Source: Pseudorasbora parva
Lineage: Eukaryota > Chordata > Actinopteri > Cypriniformes > Gobionidae
DNA: 64,000 nucleotides
Reading direction: 5' to 3'
NCBI RefSeq assembly: GCF_024679245.1
Contig: NC_090176.1
Coordinates: 17,384,293-17,448,292, forward strand
Shown here: positions 21,036-34,000 of the stretch, in pieces
How positions within the stretch are numbered: the stretch's first letter is position 1
Layout: each line of letters starts with the position of its first letter
The notes under the pieces: model-generated
Database searches by the model: none
What the model was told of the DNA's origin: nothing
The model's input: the letters and a program-made list of their open reading frames with translations, nothing else
Position numbers and translations under genes: made by a program

Positions 21036-22588
21036 GATGAACAGTAACACTTAACAATACGGGTGCACTAATATGCACTAATTCATGCTTAACTAATGCA
21101 CAGCTAATCATGAGTTAATGTATTACTAATGGTGAACTAACCCATTTATTAATGATTACTGCATCAGCAACTAATGAAGATTCTACATGATTAATATATT
21201 AAGTAATCCAATTAAATTGTTATTAGTTCAATATGTCATAATGTATTAGTTCCTTAATAACATATATTAATGAATAATTTAAATTAACGTGTTAATTACC
21301 ACAACAGGTCAAAGCCATGCATTTCAGCTTCCAGTTGTCTGCAATATATATGTAACCGGCCGTACACAGTATTATATAGTATAATCCAGATATCACTGAC
21401 TACGCCACCTTGGGAATTACACCCAAGGAAATAAGAAAGGAACACAGGTCGGTGGTGCAGTGAAAAGACAGAGTCGGGTCATCCAATAAACCAATGAAGA
21501 GTTTTATTTAAAAGACAGAAAGTTAAAATGTTTCACTAGCATCGTTTAATCATGGTATAAATCACTAACATTTATTGTAACAATAATGCTCATGGTTAGA
21601 AAAAGACTCCTCCAATCATGCCTGATTCAGATACTGCATCAGATCAAACAACCGAACACAAAAACAATGCACTGTTTTCACCAAATACAAAAATAAATAA
21701 ATGAAAAGAAAAAAAAAGAAAAAGAAAACAAGCCTAGAGCTTACCTCAGGGGCGGCAACCTAGCTGTAAATAAGTGTTCCACCCCTTATGTGTGCACAGC
21801 AAACAAAAACAAGAGGTGCCAACCCTGGTGCATCAAACTCACAGCAAATGTCGCACTCCCTTGACTTGAAAAAGAAAGGAAAGAAAAATTAGTACAGTGC
21901 AAATATACAAAACAAATCAGACAATTCTGGTGATAGACCAAATCAGCTGGTACATGGATAAAATCCCTCCAACCTCAGCGGCACTATAAGGACCACAAAG
22001 CTATCAATGAGTGACAGTTTGTCAGATGGCACATCCGCTATTGAATACAACACAACTTGGTCCTGGTCGCAATGGCCAAACTGCAATACAAATATAACAA
22101 ACCACACTAATACAGAAAGAAAAACGAAATACAGGGATTACTAAAATCATGAAAACAATTCACAACAAACACCCAAACATCTAATCACGAAAAACAGCAG
22201 CACGACCTGGGTTAACAATCACGTGGTACAAGAGACTGCAAAACAAAACATAACCATCAAGCAAAGATTTACTCCAAGTCAATCAAATTTATTTCTGTAA
22301 TACAAGCATTCACTAGATCATACATACCCTTGATGTCAGGATACACTTGCGAATGTCCTGTTAAATACACACAATAACCCCCATTAAACCCAACTAACAA
22401 TAAAAACCCGCACCACAACGGTGATCGCCGACGTACCTTAAAGCTTTCAATGAGCGCTTAACGCAACTCCCAGCACGTCACTGAGGCGACTACAGCGATC
22501 ACTTCAGAGATCACTTCAGAGACAAGGAAACATACTTTAACAACTTTACAACCACGCAAAGCCGTACATCACCTCCGTCACTTACCTC
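21036..22588. other. Non-genic DNA
   Basis: No supported gene. 21050-21310 is rich in ACTAATG/TTAATG short repeats. Around 21420-21520 a CAATAAACC and A/T-rich stretch could be a minus-strand retroelement end, but nothing decisive is visible. 21690-21735 is an A/G-rich simple-sequence tract. Confidence 0.4.
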
Positions 22589-23001
22589 CACTATACACAA
22601 ATCCGCCGCGAACTTTATGGGCGCCGCCATCTTGCCTGCCGCCATTACTGCGTGCCTGCGAAGTGCGTGACGGTGTGACACTTGCCGGTGTCCTCTAATG
22701 ACATTTCAATGAAAGTGGATCCTGCACATTAAAAAAATGTCTGGTGAAAGGGAACATTGGGTAGATGATGTCAGGCATTGGCCAAAACTTACAGAAAGGT
22801 ATTTTATTTACAACAGGATGTATTAATGTATAAATGAGTCTGCCAAATGTAATGTAATTAAGACAGCAATAAAACTGAACACCGTCATTGTGAGCTGAGA
22901 AGTGTTTTCGTGTACGCACTGCTCTAAAGTCCTTAGCAGCAAGGCACGCAGTAATGGCGGCGATGCTTTACTTCCGTGTTTCGCCGGATTTGTGTATAGT
23001 G
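22589..23001. repeat. Inverted-repeat arms with YY1-type motifs
   Basis: cactatacacaaatccg at 22589-22605 and gccgccattactgcgtgcct at about 22639-22658 recur inverted at about 22937-22956 and 22985-23001. Between the matching blocks the arms differ. The left arm contains GCCGCCATCTTG, a perfect YY1 motif on the minus strand. The structure could be a foldback element or two head-to-head copies of a promoter-like segment. Confidence 0.7.
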
Positions 23002-24195
23002 ACCAAGGCGGTAATCTAGCGCTCGGAAAGCGATCCACCCATAGGGGCTGCCATTGCTAACCAAGCCATCACCTGCTGTTAGCATCCCATTGACTCCCAT
23101 TCATTTTTGAGTCACTTTGACAGTGAATAACTTTACATCTGAGACGTTTAAAGACTCCATTTGTCCATTGTTTATTTCTAAAGAAACACGACAATGTATA
23201 AAAGGCTCCGTTACCTTGTATCTTACACTATCGCACCGCAGAAGCTGTTTTTGTAAAAATAGGCTAACGATTGCGTCATAACCAACGCGACCCTGTCGCA
23301 CAGTTGAGAAATTACCGTATAGACCTGAGGAGACGCTCGCAGGCAATCTTTTACTGTCTATGAGGCAGTCGGGGGGACGTGGAGACATAAAGTCTGATAA
23401 AGTCAAGGGGGAAGAATGGGGAGAAGCCCATAGTGAGCCGAAAGCAACGGGAGAAAATATTTAAACAACGTGATTCAGATTTCACTTTCCACATCTACTA
23501 GAAGACCTACAGCTGTCAGACAGGTTGCTCACGTCACATCTACGTCCTCAAGCTCAGTCTGAGCCGGCGCAGTTCGCTCAGCCATCAGGAAGTGAGTGCC
23601 CCTAGGTTGACTTCATTATTTAGCCGTTGACGTCAATGGGATCGCTCGGTCCATTTCTTTTACGGTCTATGATAGTGACACCGATAACCGGAAGAGGGGC
23701 GGGTATGACAATCTACGTTTGAAGGTTTCCTGTCTACACACTTAAATACACTGGCCCTAATTATCATGCACACCCAGTCTCATATAAAGGATAATGAACG
23801 CAAAAAGAAAAAGCCCCTACTACTACATAAGGCCAATATTTCAAAAAATGTTGTCTTTGTATTGGTCTTAAGTAATATTGTAATTTTCTGAGAGACTGCA
23901 TTTTGGGCTTTTCCTTACTTGTCAGTTATAATCATCAAAATTAAAAGAAATAAATATTTGAAATATATCAGTCTGTGTGTAATGAATGAATATAATATAC
24001 AAGTTTCAGTTTTTGAATGGAATTAGTGAAATAAATCTACTTTTTGATAATATTCTAATTTTATTTGATCAGCACCTGTACATTTCATCTCAGTTATCAC
24101 GAAGCACAGCTCCGTTTACAGCCTCCTCCATCCTCCAGTTGTTGACGTTGTTGAATGTCATGTTTAAGGGATGCCAAAGTTTCTACTGCCTAAAA
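23002..24195. other. Non-genic DNA with a known-type fish repeat
   Basis: No supported gene. The block ending TTTACGGTCTATGA (about 23658-23671) shares that end with the TSD-flanked insertion at 38484-39120, so 23040-23671 is probably another, longer copy of the same repeat. 23750-24195 is unassigned. Confidence 0.45.
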
Positions 24196-24630
24196 TTACC
24201 AGGCTCTGGAAAGGCTGAAACGGGCTCTGCCCAAAAGTCTGAGCCAGCCCTCCTGTGCTGGCTTCCCGGGGGCAGAGGCCGGAATTAGGTGAACTGTAAA
24301 GTCCTCTGGTTGGCGGGGATGGACTGGATGATCACGACCTGAACTGCTCTTACCGCAATAATCAACACAGAAATCAGACTCACTTAGAAGAAGAACATAA
24401 TTAATTAAGTCTTTTACAGACTTATCGCAAACGTCAGGAGATAATTGCACGAACAGGTCATCATCCAGTCCATCCCGGAAGCACGCATTCACCATCGGAT
24501 CTTTCCAGCTCACCCGATCGAAATGTTCCAGAAATTCCTCCACATACCTCTCCAGCAGACGCCCACCCTGCCGGAGGGAGAGAAGGAATTCCTCTGCCAC
24601 AGAGCACCGAATTCTTGGCATCTTGGTCAT
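24196..24630 (-). pseudogene. Gypsy-type retrotransposon gag remnant
   Basis: On the minus strand an open frame of about 145 codons from ATG 24628-24630 reads EEFLLSLRQGG, LERYVEEFLEHFDRVSWKD, ACFRDGLDDDLF and LINYVLLLSES. This is the pattern of the Retrotrans_gag capsid region, where the short RQG-RYVEEF motif precedes the helical core. It follows an LTR-like block (24657-25041) after about 25 bp, the expected LTR-PBS-gag order. No nucleocapsid knuckle, protease or RT follows; the element is cut off after the capsid. Confidence 0.65.
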
Positions 24631-24656
24631 GTCTTGTTTGTCGTGGTCGGGTCTTC

Positions 24657-25041
24657 TGTTACGTGTAGATGTAACGTAGATGAAGATTCCAAGATTTCTA
24701 AAACTCAAAGGAACTTTATTTACAATAAACTGGTATTTACAAGAAACAGCTCACAATTTGGGTATAAAGACTCCAGGACGAGGGTATATACCTTTATACC
24801 CAGTATATTTGAGACTAGACAGTATAAAGAGACCAGACAAGGAAGGACAGAACACGAGGGAACTAAATACACACTGATGACTAGACAAACAAGGGGAACA
24901 GGTGATACAGATGACTAGACACAGCTGACATAACTAAAGCTAACAAGGTGACTGAACAGTGGCGGGGAAACTCAGAACAAAGGAACATCTGACTAAAACG
25001 AAACCAGGAAGTATAGGGGGAAACACAACAGAGAGAACACA
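24657..25041 (-). mobile_element. 5' LTR of the truncated gypsy element
   Basis: Read on the minus strand, the block starts TGTGTTCTC and ends CACGTAACA, is pyrimidine-rich, and has an AATAAAG signal about 40 bp before its end. The next bases (GAAGACCCGACC) lie where a primer-binding site is expected, and the gag remnant follows. Only one LTR is present in the window, so no TSD can be checked. The outer boundary is uncertain by a few bases. Confidence 0.55.
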
Positions 25042-25629
25042 CATGTGAAAATGAGTGCTAAATTTGATCATTCAGTTATTTTCAAAGACCAAGTAGAATT
25101 TGTTGTCCTGGTGAAACCTCAAAACAAATGGTATCTCTGAAAATCCTTTTAATGTGCTCTTTACAGGACATCCAGAAATTAAAAACTGTGACGTGTATGT
25201 TGTGAGAGAAATTCACTTAAATATAATTTCCTTGTTTGTGGACAGTGGCAGGTTGGACAAACCCAGGGGGTTAAAAAATAATGTGTACAGAATAAAATAA
25301 CTGAACTTTTCATCAGGTTTTATGTTGTCTATGATGTCATGAAGCAGACAGGAGTTGCTTTGGAGGTGTTAGTTGCAGTTTGTGCAGTAGGAGAAAAGGA
25401 ACCAGAATGTCTTTTACTATCTGAAATAAACACAAATGCTTTGACTTTACAAAGTATGAAGACCTTCGTCACAACAGCGGAGAAACAGCTGTGGAAACAC
25501 TGTCCAAAATAGAGTGGAGATGGCAAGCCTTGTTTACCCCGACAATTTTTTTCATTATGCTAAATGGCTGCACGGGTTGGACTACGCAGCCAAAAGGGGA
25601 AATTGTATCACAAATTCATTTTTTTGCAG
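25042..25629. other. No recognisable gene
   Basis: Sequence 5' of the retroviral remnant. No frame shows a convincing domain; it may be decayed pol of the same provirus. Confidence 0.35.
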
Positions 25630-26214
25630 TAGATTCGTAATTCGTAACACACGTTGAGAATGCAACCATAAAAAACTAATTGGCAAAATGTTGTGAGGAC
25701 ACTGGACACATGGGTGAAAGGCCCTACCAATTGTGTTGATGTACATGAGAATGGGGAAAAGACCCAAAGCAAATTTAAGCCCGTTTGAAATCGTCTTTGG
25801 AAGACTGCCATTTACGGGCATGGAAGGGGTAAACAACAGCTTCCATCCACAGATCAGCACGAGCATGACATGTTGAATTATTGCAAATAAATGATGTCTC
25901 TGTTATCTAACATCTGTGTGCAGGTAAAGGCAAAAGCCAGCAGAAATTCCTCTCCACAATATCAAACCAGGTGATTTTGTGGTAATACGAGACCTGATGA
26001 ATAAGAGCTGGAAGGCGAAATTATGGCTAGGACCTTTTGTCGTGCTGCTGATGACACACACCACTGTGAAGGTTTCTGAGAGAGTAACGTGGGTGCATGC
26101 GGGCCATTGGAGAAAGGTCCCAGCGGTGACCGAGGAGGAGGAGCCGAGGGGAGAGCAACAGGAAGCACATGTCTTGCTGGCAGAGGTCAAACATAAACAT
26201 CATCTGCCATGATC
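25630..26214 (+). pseudogene. Endogenous retrovirus pol remnant (integrase C-terminus)
   Basis: Two separate frames give integrase-like blocks: LSPFEIVFGRLPF near 25780 and KPGDFVVIRD, KSWKAKLWLGPFVVLL, TWVHAGHWRKVP at 25960-26130. The second is the SH3-like C-terminal domain and tail of a gamma/epsilon-type retroviral integrase. The catalytic DDE core, RT and protease are not visible. Frame changes between blocks show it is defective. It lies directly upstream of an env-like fragment on the same strand, so both come from one provirus. Confidence 0.75.
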
Positions 26215-26242
26215 GATACAGGAGCAGGGGCATCGGCCAAGA

Positions 26243-26790
26243 GTGGTAATGAGAGAGCCAACATTCAAGTTAGAGCCCATTGAAAGATATGAAGCTACTG
26301 TTTATGTGAAAATGCGAGAACTGAGACAATTTCAAGAGCTAGTGATAAGAGATCCGAGCATCCCTGAGGTGTGCTCAAACGCAGCTAACATATTCCAAAC
26401 GGGAAAAGCAGTGATTATAAACAAAATGAATGGGTTGGGGTGGACTGTTCTAGCAATAGCTAACAGCACTGCTTTAACAATGTTGAATGAGGAGTGAAAC
26501 ATTTTAGACATGTTAAAAGCAGAAAAGGGGAGAGTTTGCAAATTGTTGGGACTGTCATGTTGTTTTTACAATACAGATTACAGCAGCAATGTCACGAACG
26601 TCATCGACCATATGAGAATGGCAGTAAGGTAGCCTGAGAAATGATGATTCCTGGTTTGGGTGGATAACAGATCTGGGGATACTGGATAGGGTTTACTGCC
26701 AATTTTAGCAATAATTGTTCTGATATTGTTGTGTCTACCATGTATTTTTCAGTGCATTACTGGACTACTGTAAAACCTCGGATGATTTAG
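26243..26790 (+). pseudogene. Endogenous retrovirus env transmembrane-subunit remnant
   Basis: An 84-codon ORF ends in a stop at 26495-26497. In the same frame downstream the sequence shows the C-x6-CC motif (CKLLGLSCC), a hallmark of gamma/epsilon-type TM subunits, then a hydrophobic membrane-anchor-like stretch near 26690-26760 with further stops and a frame change. The surface subunit is essentially missing: only about 30 bp separate the integrase-end ORF from this one. Internal stops make it non-coding today. The provirus has no recognisable LTRs here. Confidence 0.65.
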
Positions 26791-27249
26791 ATGACTAGCG
26801 ATGAGACACTTAAAATGAATTAGGGGATTTATATTTAATTTAACTATACTTTGCTTGCAGCAAACAGGGAATATATCCTGCAAAAATAGCCTATGAATAT
26901 TTTCTTTCTTCTTTCACAAATTTAAGCGTGATCATTTATACGAAAATAAGAGATGAAAGTGTGATGAAGACACTTCTGTGCTGTGTTTAACACTCTTGCC
27001 ATGTGTGGAAAACTGAGAGGGATTGTTTTGAGAATGGGGGTATAGAGATTGTGACTTCTGTTATGTCTTCAGTTCACACTCGATGCAGGCACTGATGACT
27101 GTGTTGACTGTGGCTCTTTCTTGCAAGAAATAGACCTTTATAAAGATAATTGGCTAATGTTTGTCTCTTATTCTGTAAAGCGACAGAGTTAATTGTTTTG
27201 CCAGTACAGTATCTAATGTTCGAGGGTGTGCTGTATATTGACATTTAAC
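26791..27249. other. No recognisable gene
   Basis: AT-rich sequence between the retroviral remnant and the outermost MITE of the nest. Nothing assignable. Confidence 0.4.
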
Positions 27250-29055
27250 ACTTAAGAAAAAAGGTACAGTGTTGCCACTTGGGTGGTACACCCTTACAAA
27301 TAAAGGTGCCAGGAAGAACCAAAAATGGGTTTTCAAAGTGATGTCGTAGAAGAACCATGTTTGGTTCCCTAAAGAACTGTTTTGTGAAAGTTTATTTAAA
27401 GGGTTACTTCAGCGATTAGCATATGGCTTTGTATCAGTAGAAGCCCTGGAGTATATTCAAATGATTGTGCTTTCCCCCCCTCATATCCCCCTGAGACAAG
27501 AGATTTATGCATTTTATTTCTGGAAAAATTAGGAGGAATGTTTGGCCAAAGGCTAAAGACTACAGCCAGCAGAGGGAACCATTTCCGCATGTTTTGAACC
27601 TGCGCATGGGGGATGGAGATTACACTCAGCTGGCAGGGAGAGCTCAGGTCGCAGCTGCAGGCACTCATTTAAACGGAGCTATGGTGAGCAATGTAAGTCT
27701 TCTAACTTCTCAAATTAATTTCTATGAAAGTTAAGCTTGCAAAGGCATGAACTGAAACGCGCCAGACTGAACTCGCGTTGTGAATGTATGCCGCGAGTGT
27801 AGTCGCGATTACCTCAGCTCTCATCACGAGAGCTCATTTATCTCACTCCTGCAGTTAGTGCACAGTGCTGTAATACTGGCGCGTGACTCACTCATTATAT
27901 TGAACACACATGTTCAGTTTTTAATTGTAGTGTCCTCTCCAACTCAGTCACAGTAGCGGTGGCTTAGGGAATGGCCTCACAGGGCAGCGAAGCATTCTGG
28001 GAATTGTAGTCTTTCATCCCCATGAGACAAAAAAAAAACATTTTTTGTCTTTTCTCAGTCTAGAAGGCACCAAATTCAAAAATTCACATTTCTACTACAT
28101 TGCCCAGACAGCAAGCTATAGCATTGAATCAATATTGATTTTCCATCTGAATCATCGTTATGGTTGATATTGAAATTTCAATGCAAAATAAACGTTGAAT
28201 CAACATTGCCATATCGATGAAACCTGACGTTATTAATGTTGATGGCAACAACATTGGAACAACATTGATATATAGTTATTTTTATGATTGATTATGCATT
28301 GATATTTGGTTTACCGGGCGATTGTCAACTGTGTTGAAAAGTCATTGATTTAGAGTTGACCGGGAAACGACCTGTTGTTGAAAAATCATCGACATATAGT
28401 TGACCGGGAAATATGATTGAAAATGCATCGATATATGGACGTAAAGAGAGCATACACGTCATGGACTGCAGTGCGAGAAGTCGGCATTTTCTCTACGTCT
28501 TTGGATGGACCGAGTGAAAGACGATTTAAGAGTAAGTAAAGACAAAAAAATTAAGTCATTATCAATGTTTTTTTTAATAAGAGTATTTTGAGATCAATTT
28601 TAAGGGGAAAAAGTCAGAAAAGAGCTTTAAATGGAAATATTCTCGGTTTTTGCCTCATTCGCCTCAAACGGCCTCAAGCTTTGAACTGAAGAGACACTTT
28701 TAATATAGTGGGTTTCTTATTTTTTACGTTTTTGAAGTAACTTATGTTAAGAGAGGGTTATCAACAGATTTACAGATTTTGATTAATTTATCTTCGCGAT
28801 ACAACTTGAATGTAAATTAATACTTCACTCAAAGAAACAGGCAATATGTAATACGCTAAAGGTTGAATTATGTGTATATTTTGAAGGGATGTTAAAATTA
28901 ATGTTATGTATGTAATATTTCAGATTATGAGTTTCGTGTTTTCATCTTGCCCGCGCCGAAAGTAGGCCTAACCGTCACGGGTGTCGGGTCGACGGCTGTG
29001 TGTGCGAGGAGAGGCACGGCGCGGTTGCTCTCGCGACCAGAGGGAAAGACGGTTC

Positions 29056-30231
29056 ATGGTAAGTAGCCGGTTTAAAAATTCCACGATGTTATCAGTTGTT
29101 TTTGAAACCATGTTTGCTTTTTTGTATATTTACGTTACCAGGCCAGAGACCTATGAGTGCTTCTTCTGAGTTTATGTGAGTTTATTTTTAGAAAATAAAT
29201 GTTTCTGTTGTCTCCTCCCTGTTTACTTCAAATGTCTTGCTCACATTTTAACTAAATCACTAATGTCCGTGTTATTCATTGCAGAACTCAAACCAACTTT
29301 GGAGAAGTGGTCATCTTCTTGGTCTTCCTTTCTTAAAGGGATAGTTCACACACAAAAAAATTGTCATTTACTCACCCTCATGTCTTTCCAAACCCGAAGA
29401 CTTGTCCATGTTCAGAACGCAAGTGAAAATATTTTTAATATTCTCAGAATTATTTAAAAATCAATTTAAAATATAGATATTAAATATCAACATTTCATTC
29501 ACTTCAAAAATACAATATAGTATATTGTATAATCAATATACAATATAAGTAATCCATTTATATATGAATGAAATTCTAAATGCCATATAAAATGATATAT
29601 TCAGACTTGCAATGGATGGACAAAAATTGAGTATTTAAAAAATATCTTAATTTTGTATTCCAAAGATTAAACATTTTATGGTTTTGGAATGACATGAGTG
29701 TGAGTAAATTATGACAATTTTCATTTTTTGGTGAACTAACACTTTAAAGAGCAGCCCTCCAAGTTCATCAAAATGTGTAAGGTATGTGTATGTCATGTCT
29801 GTTTTAATAGTTCAACAAAGTAATAGTTTAGTAGTTTAATTTAAATTAACAAATGCACATATTGGGCAATTTTGAAAAGTGCTTTGAATGTAGGGAAAAC
29901 CTGATAGGCTAGCCTACAACACTGGACAAATTGCCTTATCTGATCATCCTAGGCCTAGGCTACTGAATTTGTTTCCAAGTGTGCAAATATGTTCTGTTTA
30001 ACTTAAAAGCTATTTTGCACTGTGCTTGTTTTTTCTGTTTTAGATGCTCTTACACAGCAGATAGGGACAGCCGCCGTCACCCAATTTACTTTTGCCCCGG
30101 CTGTGGAAAAGTGGCTGTGCTATACACCACACCGGCCAAAAGGGACTGGACAACAAACCATTCAGACATCAGAGGACCATGAACTGTAAATAGGCTAAAC
30201 AGGACAAATAATGAAATTTGAGGCCAATAAA
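29056..30231 (+). CDS. Putative spliced small ORF inside the TIR element
   Basis: I do not recognise this protein. An ATG directly abuts a strong donor (ATG|GTAAGTAG, GT at 29059). An acceptor at 29284 opens exon 2 (29285-29781, donor GTATGTG), and a pyrimidine-rich acceptor at 30043 opens the last exon. Exon 2 contains a TTAA-type MITE (29337-29743). With that MITE and one TTAA copy removed, all junction phases agree, giving about 75 residues and ending at TGA 30180-30182. The last exon encodes RDSRRHPIYFCPGCGKVAV, with a CPGC motif. AATAAA at 30226-30231 and a GT-rich stretch follow. The MITE probably disrupts the present copy. Coding status is an inference from splice-phase agreement. Confidence 0.35.
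29337..29743. mobile_element. TTAA-type MITE (GTTCAC family) with TSD
   Basis: TTAA at 29333-29336 and 29744-29747 flanks ends AGGGATAGTTCACAC and (inverted) GGTGAACTAACACT. The CTCACCCTCATG marker and its inverted copy lie just inside. This copy fixes the family's target as TTAA and splits exon 2 of the putative transcript. Confidence 0.85.
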
Positions 30232-30662
30232 ATGTTGTTTTTTTACCTTACAGAGTGTGGTGTGGTCTGTGTTTTAGGCTAGGCTATAGGATAGGCATAC
30301 AAACTTTCAAATGTTCCATCACTTTTTAACATCCTGTATGTAGATAAAGCAGGATATTCATTATAGGCTATTTAATTTAATCACATTTTCGTATGCCTAG
30401 TAATCATTTTCTATGGCTTAATAATGATTGAAATTCCATTGAAATCACGTTGATCCATAGTTTGGTTGAAATTTTAACATTGTTTCAATATTCCTGATAG
30501 TTGAAATACCATTGAAATTCCGTTGATCTATGGACAGGATTTCAACATTGTTTCAATATTAAAACAGGGTGCAAAATGATGTTGAATCAACATCAGATTT
30601 CAACGTTGATTCAACGGCTTAATGTTGACAACACAATGTTGATTTAACATTGTTTCAATGAC

Positions 30663-30981
30663 TGTTAAGGTTACGTAATATTACTGTTGCGGGTCAGCGT
30701 TGGGTTCCGAGGAAAAAGATAGATGAGAGATGGGATCATCTTTAGCCGTTCACGGCATATTTATTATTTTTGCTGACGACACATCAGTCTCACGGTCAGA
30801 CAGCTTTTTAGTCAGAGACTACCACAAATCAACTGGGACAAACATCCTCAATACGCACACGCGTCTTTTCTCTTTTCCTTTAGTATACACTTTCAGTGCC
30901 CCCTTGTGGCATACACATATGCATAACAATGAACAGTATAACATTATATACAACTGAGGACATAATGAACATATTTTAACA
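30663..30981 (-). repeat. Copia 3' LTR
   Basis: Left-hand LTR in window coordinates, the 3' LTR of the minus-strand element. It is 319 bp with TG...CA ends and differs from the other LTR at three positions by direct comparison. Confidence 0.95.
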
Positions 30982-30990
30982 CCCCCACTT
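30982..30990 (-). promoter_or_regulatory. Copia polypurine tract
   Basis: On the minus strand AAGTGGGGG lies immediately before the 3' LTR. This is the position and composition expected for the plus-strand DNA primer. Confidence 0.8.
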
Positions 30991-31056
30991 GTACTCAGGT
31001 TGCTATACAGACAAAAACAAAAAGTAGAATGAATGTGGACCTCTGTTATACACATA

Positions 31057-34000
31057 TCAATCTCCAAAAAGAGCACCTGCAAACCTAATCCGTTTCAATT
31101 TATTTACAGGTTTGGTCATTACATCAGCAATCATGTTATCAGTAGAACAATACCTCAAGGTTACTCTTCCCTCATTCACAGTAGACCTGATAAAGTGATA
31201 CTTTATGTCTATGTGCTTGCATCTTCGTCTGTTTACGGGGTTTTTGGCAAGAGCGATTGTTCCCTGATTGTCCTCATGTACTACAGTTTGTGTGTACTTG
31301 TAGTTATCTATACCTCCCAGTAACTGCTCTAGGTATAAACACTCTTGTATGGTTGAAGCCAGCGCCATATATTCCGCTTCACATGTTGACAGCGCAACAG
31401 TTGGCTGCTTTCTAGTCTTCCACGAGACTAGAGAGCTGTTCTGACTAAGTTTCACACAGTATCCCGTAGTACTGCGCCTATCACTGGTATCAGCTGCCCA
31501 GTCAGCATCACTGTAGGCTTGTATACCTAGTTTCTCACAGTCATTTCTCCTAAAACTTAACCCCTTCTCTACTGTACCTTTGAGATACCTAAGTACATGC
31601 TTCACAGTGACCCATTGTTCCTCTGTAGGTTCAGCAAAATACTGTGATAACCTGCTCACTACGAAACTCAAATCTGGTCTGGTGCAAGTAGTCAGATATA
31701 TAAGACTTCCTACAGCTTCTCTGTACATTCTTACATCTTCCATCTTTACTGCATTCTCAGTGTACTCTAACTTTTGCTCGCAGGGTGTTTCTCTGGTCCT
31801 ACAGTCTTGCATATTAAAACGTGGTAATATCTTGTTAGTGTACTTTTCCTGTGTCATTTTTACACACCCATCTGATTGACTGAAATCGATACCCAGAAAA
31901 TGTTTGAGTTCACCCAGATCTTTCATTTTAAACTTTTCTGCAAGCATCTCTTTCACTTCTTTCAGTTTCTCGTGATTGCTTGCAGCAATGATTAAGTCAT
32001 CGACCCATGTAATTATGATTACTTTTCCTTCTTTAGACTCTTTGGCGTAAACACAGTGGTCGGCTGGGTTTTGTGTGAACCCATTCTCAGTAAGACAATT
32101 GTGTAAAACCTTATTCCAATTTCGCCCCGATTGTTTTAAGCCGTAAAGTGATTTTTCTAGCTTGTAAACTATACCCTCCTTCTCTTGGTAACCCTCTGGT
32201 GGATTAATGTAGATCTCATAGTCTATGGGAGCGTGTAAGTACGCTGTTTTCACGTCCATTTGGTGCAGGAGTAAATTTTCCTGTGCTGCTTTCTGTAGCA
32301 CTACCCTTACACTCGTCAAGTCTGCCGTGGGTGAAAATGTCTCCTCATAGTCTATTCCCATTCTCTGGTTGTAACCCTTGGCCACAAACCGTGCTTTGTA
32401 TTTTTCTTTTCCATCTACATCAACCTTGATAGAGTAGACCCATCTACCCCCCACTGTTTTCTTGCCTATTGGCAGCGTCGTCGGAGTAAACGTTTTGTTC
32501 TCGTTTAGAGACTGGATTTCCTCATCCATGGCTTTTACCCATTCTTTTGAGTTTGTTGACCTCATTGCTCCCTCAAAAGTCCGTGGAATACCACACACCG
32601 CTCTGCAGCAATAGTCTACCGTGATATTAACCCCGTCACTATCACTGTCTTCGGTTACGAAGTCATCTAAGTAACTCGGTGTTTTTCTTTCTCTAGTCGG
32701 AAATCTCCTACTCTGGGGTTCACCATTTGTCCCACTCTGTTGTGTTTGATTGTGGTCACTAGACCTCATTACTTCACCTGGACTATCGCAATGTGTACTC
32801 CTACTCTGTACACTTGGCTCTGGAGCATTTTCGGTACCCCTACTCTGTGTAGCCTCACTAGTCCTAGGATTCACACTGCTGTAGCCATCACTTAGATATG
32901 GCTCGCATGTTTGTGTCTGTTTCTCCACAGCTATCTTTCTCACAAACTTCACTAGCCTGTGTTTTTGTACTTTGTTTGTATCTGGATGATACACCAAATA
33001 CGCCGGGCTGTTTTTGTCGTAACCTACAAAACGACCCTGGTCACATCTGGAGTCAAATTTTCCCTTGTCCTGTTTGTACGTGTAGCATACAGATCCAAAC
33101 TTTTGCATTTTAGACACATTAGGCTTCTTTTCTGTCAACAGCTCATAAGGGGTCTGCCCTGTACGCCTGTTAAAACACCTGTTGCGTACCACTGCTGCTG
33201 TCTGCACCGCATAGTGCCATAGCTGTTTTGGTAGTGCACTTTCGGCTATCATGCACCTACCCATCTCAAAAAGAGTACGCCAACCTCTCTCTGCCATTCC
33301 GTTCTGGTGTGGGGAATATGGAGCCGACGTTTCATGTCTAATTTTGTTTTTTCTCAACAATGCTTGAAAATCATTGCAAGTAAACTCTGTTCCGTTGTCG
33401 GATCTCATGCACGTCACTTTCCCATAAGGGGATACATCTGCTAGGAACTTTTCAGTAGCCTGTATGGTGTCACTTTTCCTCTTTAGGAAATATACAAATA
33501 CTGCGCTTGAGTAATCGTCAGTGAATGATTGCACATATTTGTAACCATCTATCGACTCTGTGGCTACCGGACCTGCAAGATCTGTGTGTACCATCTGTAA
33601 GGGAGCCTTTGCTCTGGTATCGGGGTTCCTATTTCTGGTTTGGGCAAATTTTCCCTGAATACACACCTCACACTCTTGTTCGGGTTTGCATGCCTTACCC
33701 TTGATCTGCATACCTTCAACTACATCCTGCAACTTAAGAACATCGTCATAGTTACAGTGGCCTAAAATCTTGTGCCATGTTTGTATGTCGTGACATGCAT
33801 TACACTTATCATTAGATTCAGCCCCGGTGTGCAAATAATACAACTTGCCATATACATGAATGTTGAATCTGGCACCGTCTCTGGTTATCAGGGCGTCTTT
33901 ATCTTCTTTGAAAACAACCGTAGCCCCACTTGTGGTGGCTGCCTTCACTGAAAAGATGCTTTGGGGGTATGACGGTACAAACAAAGCGTCTTTCAGCACC

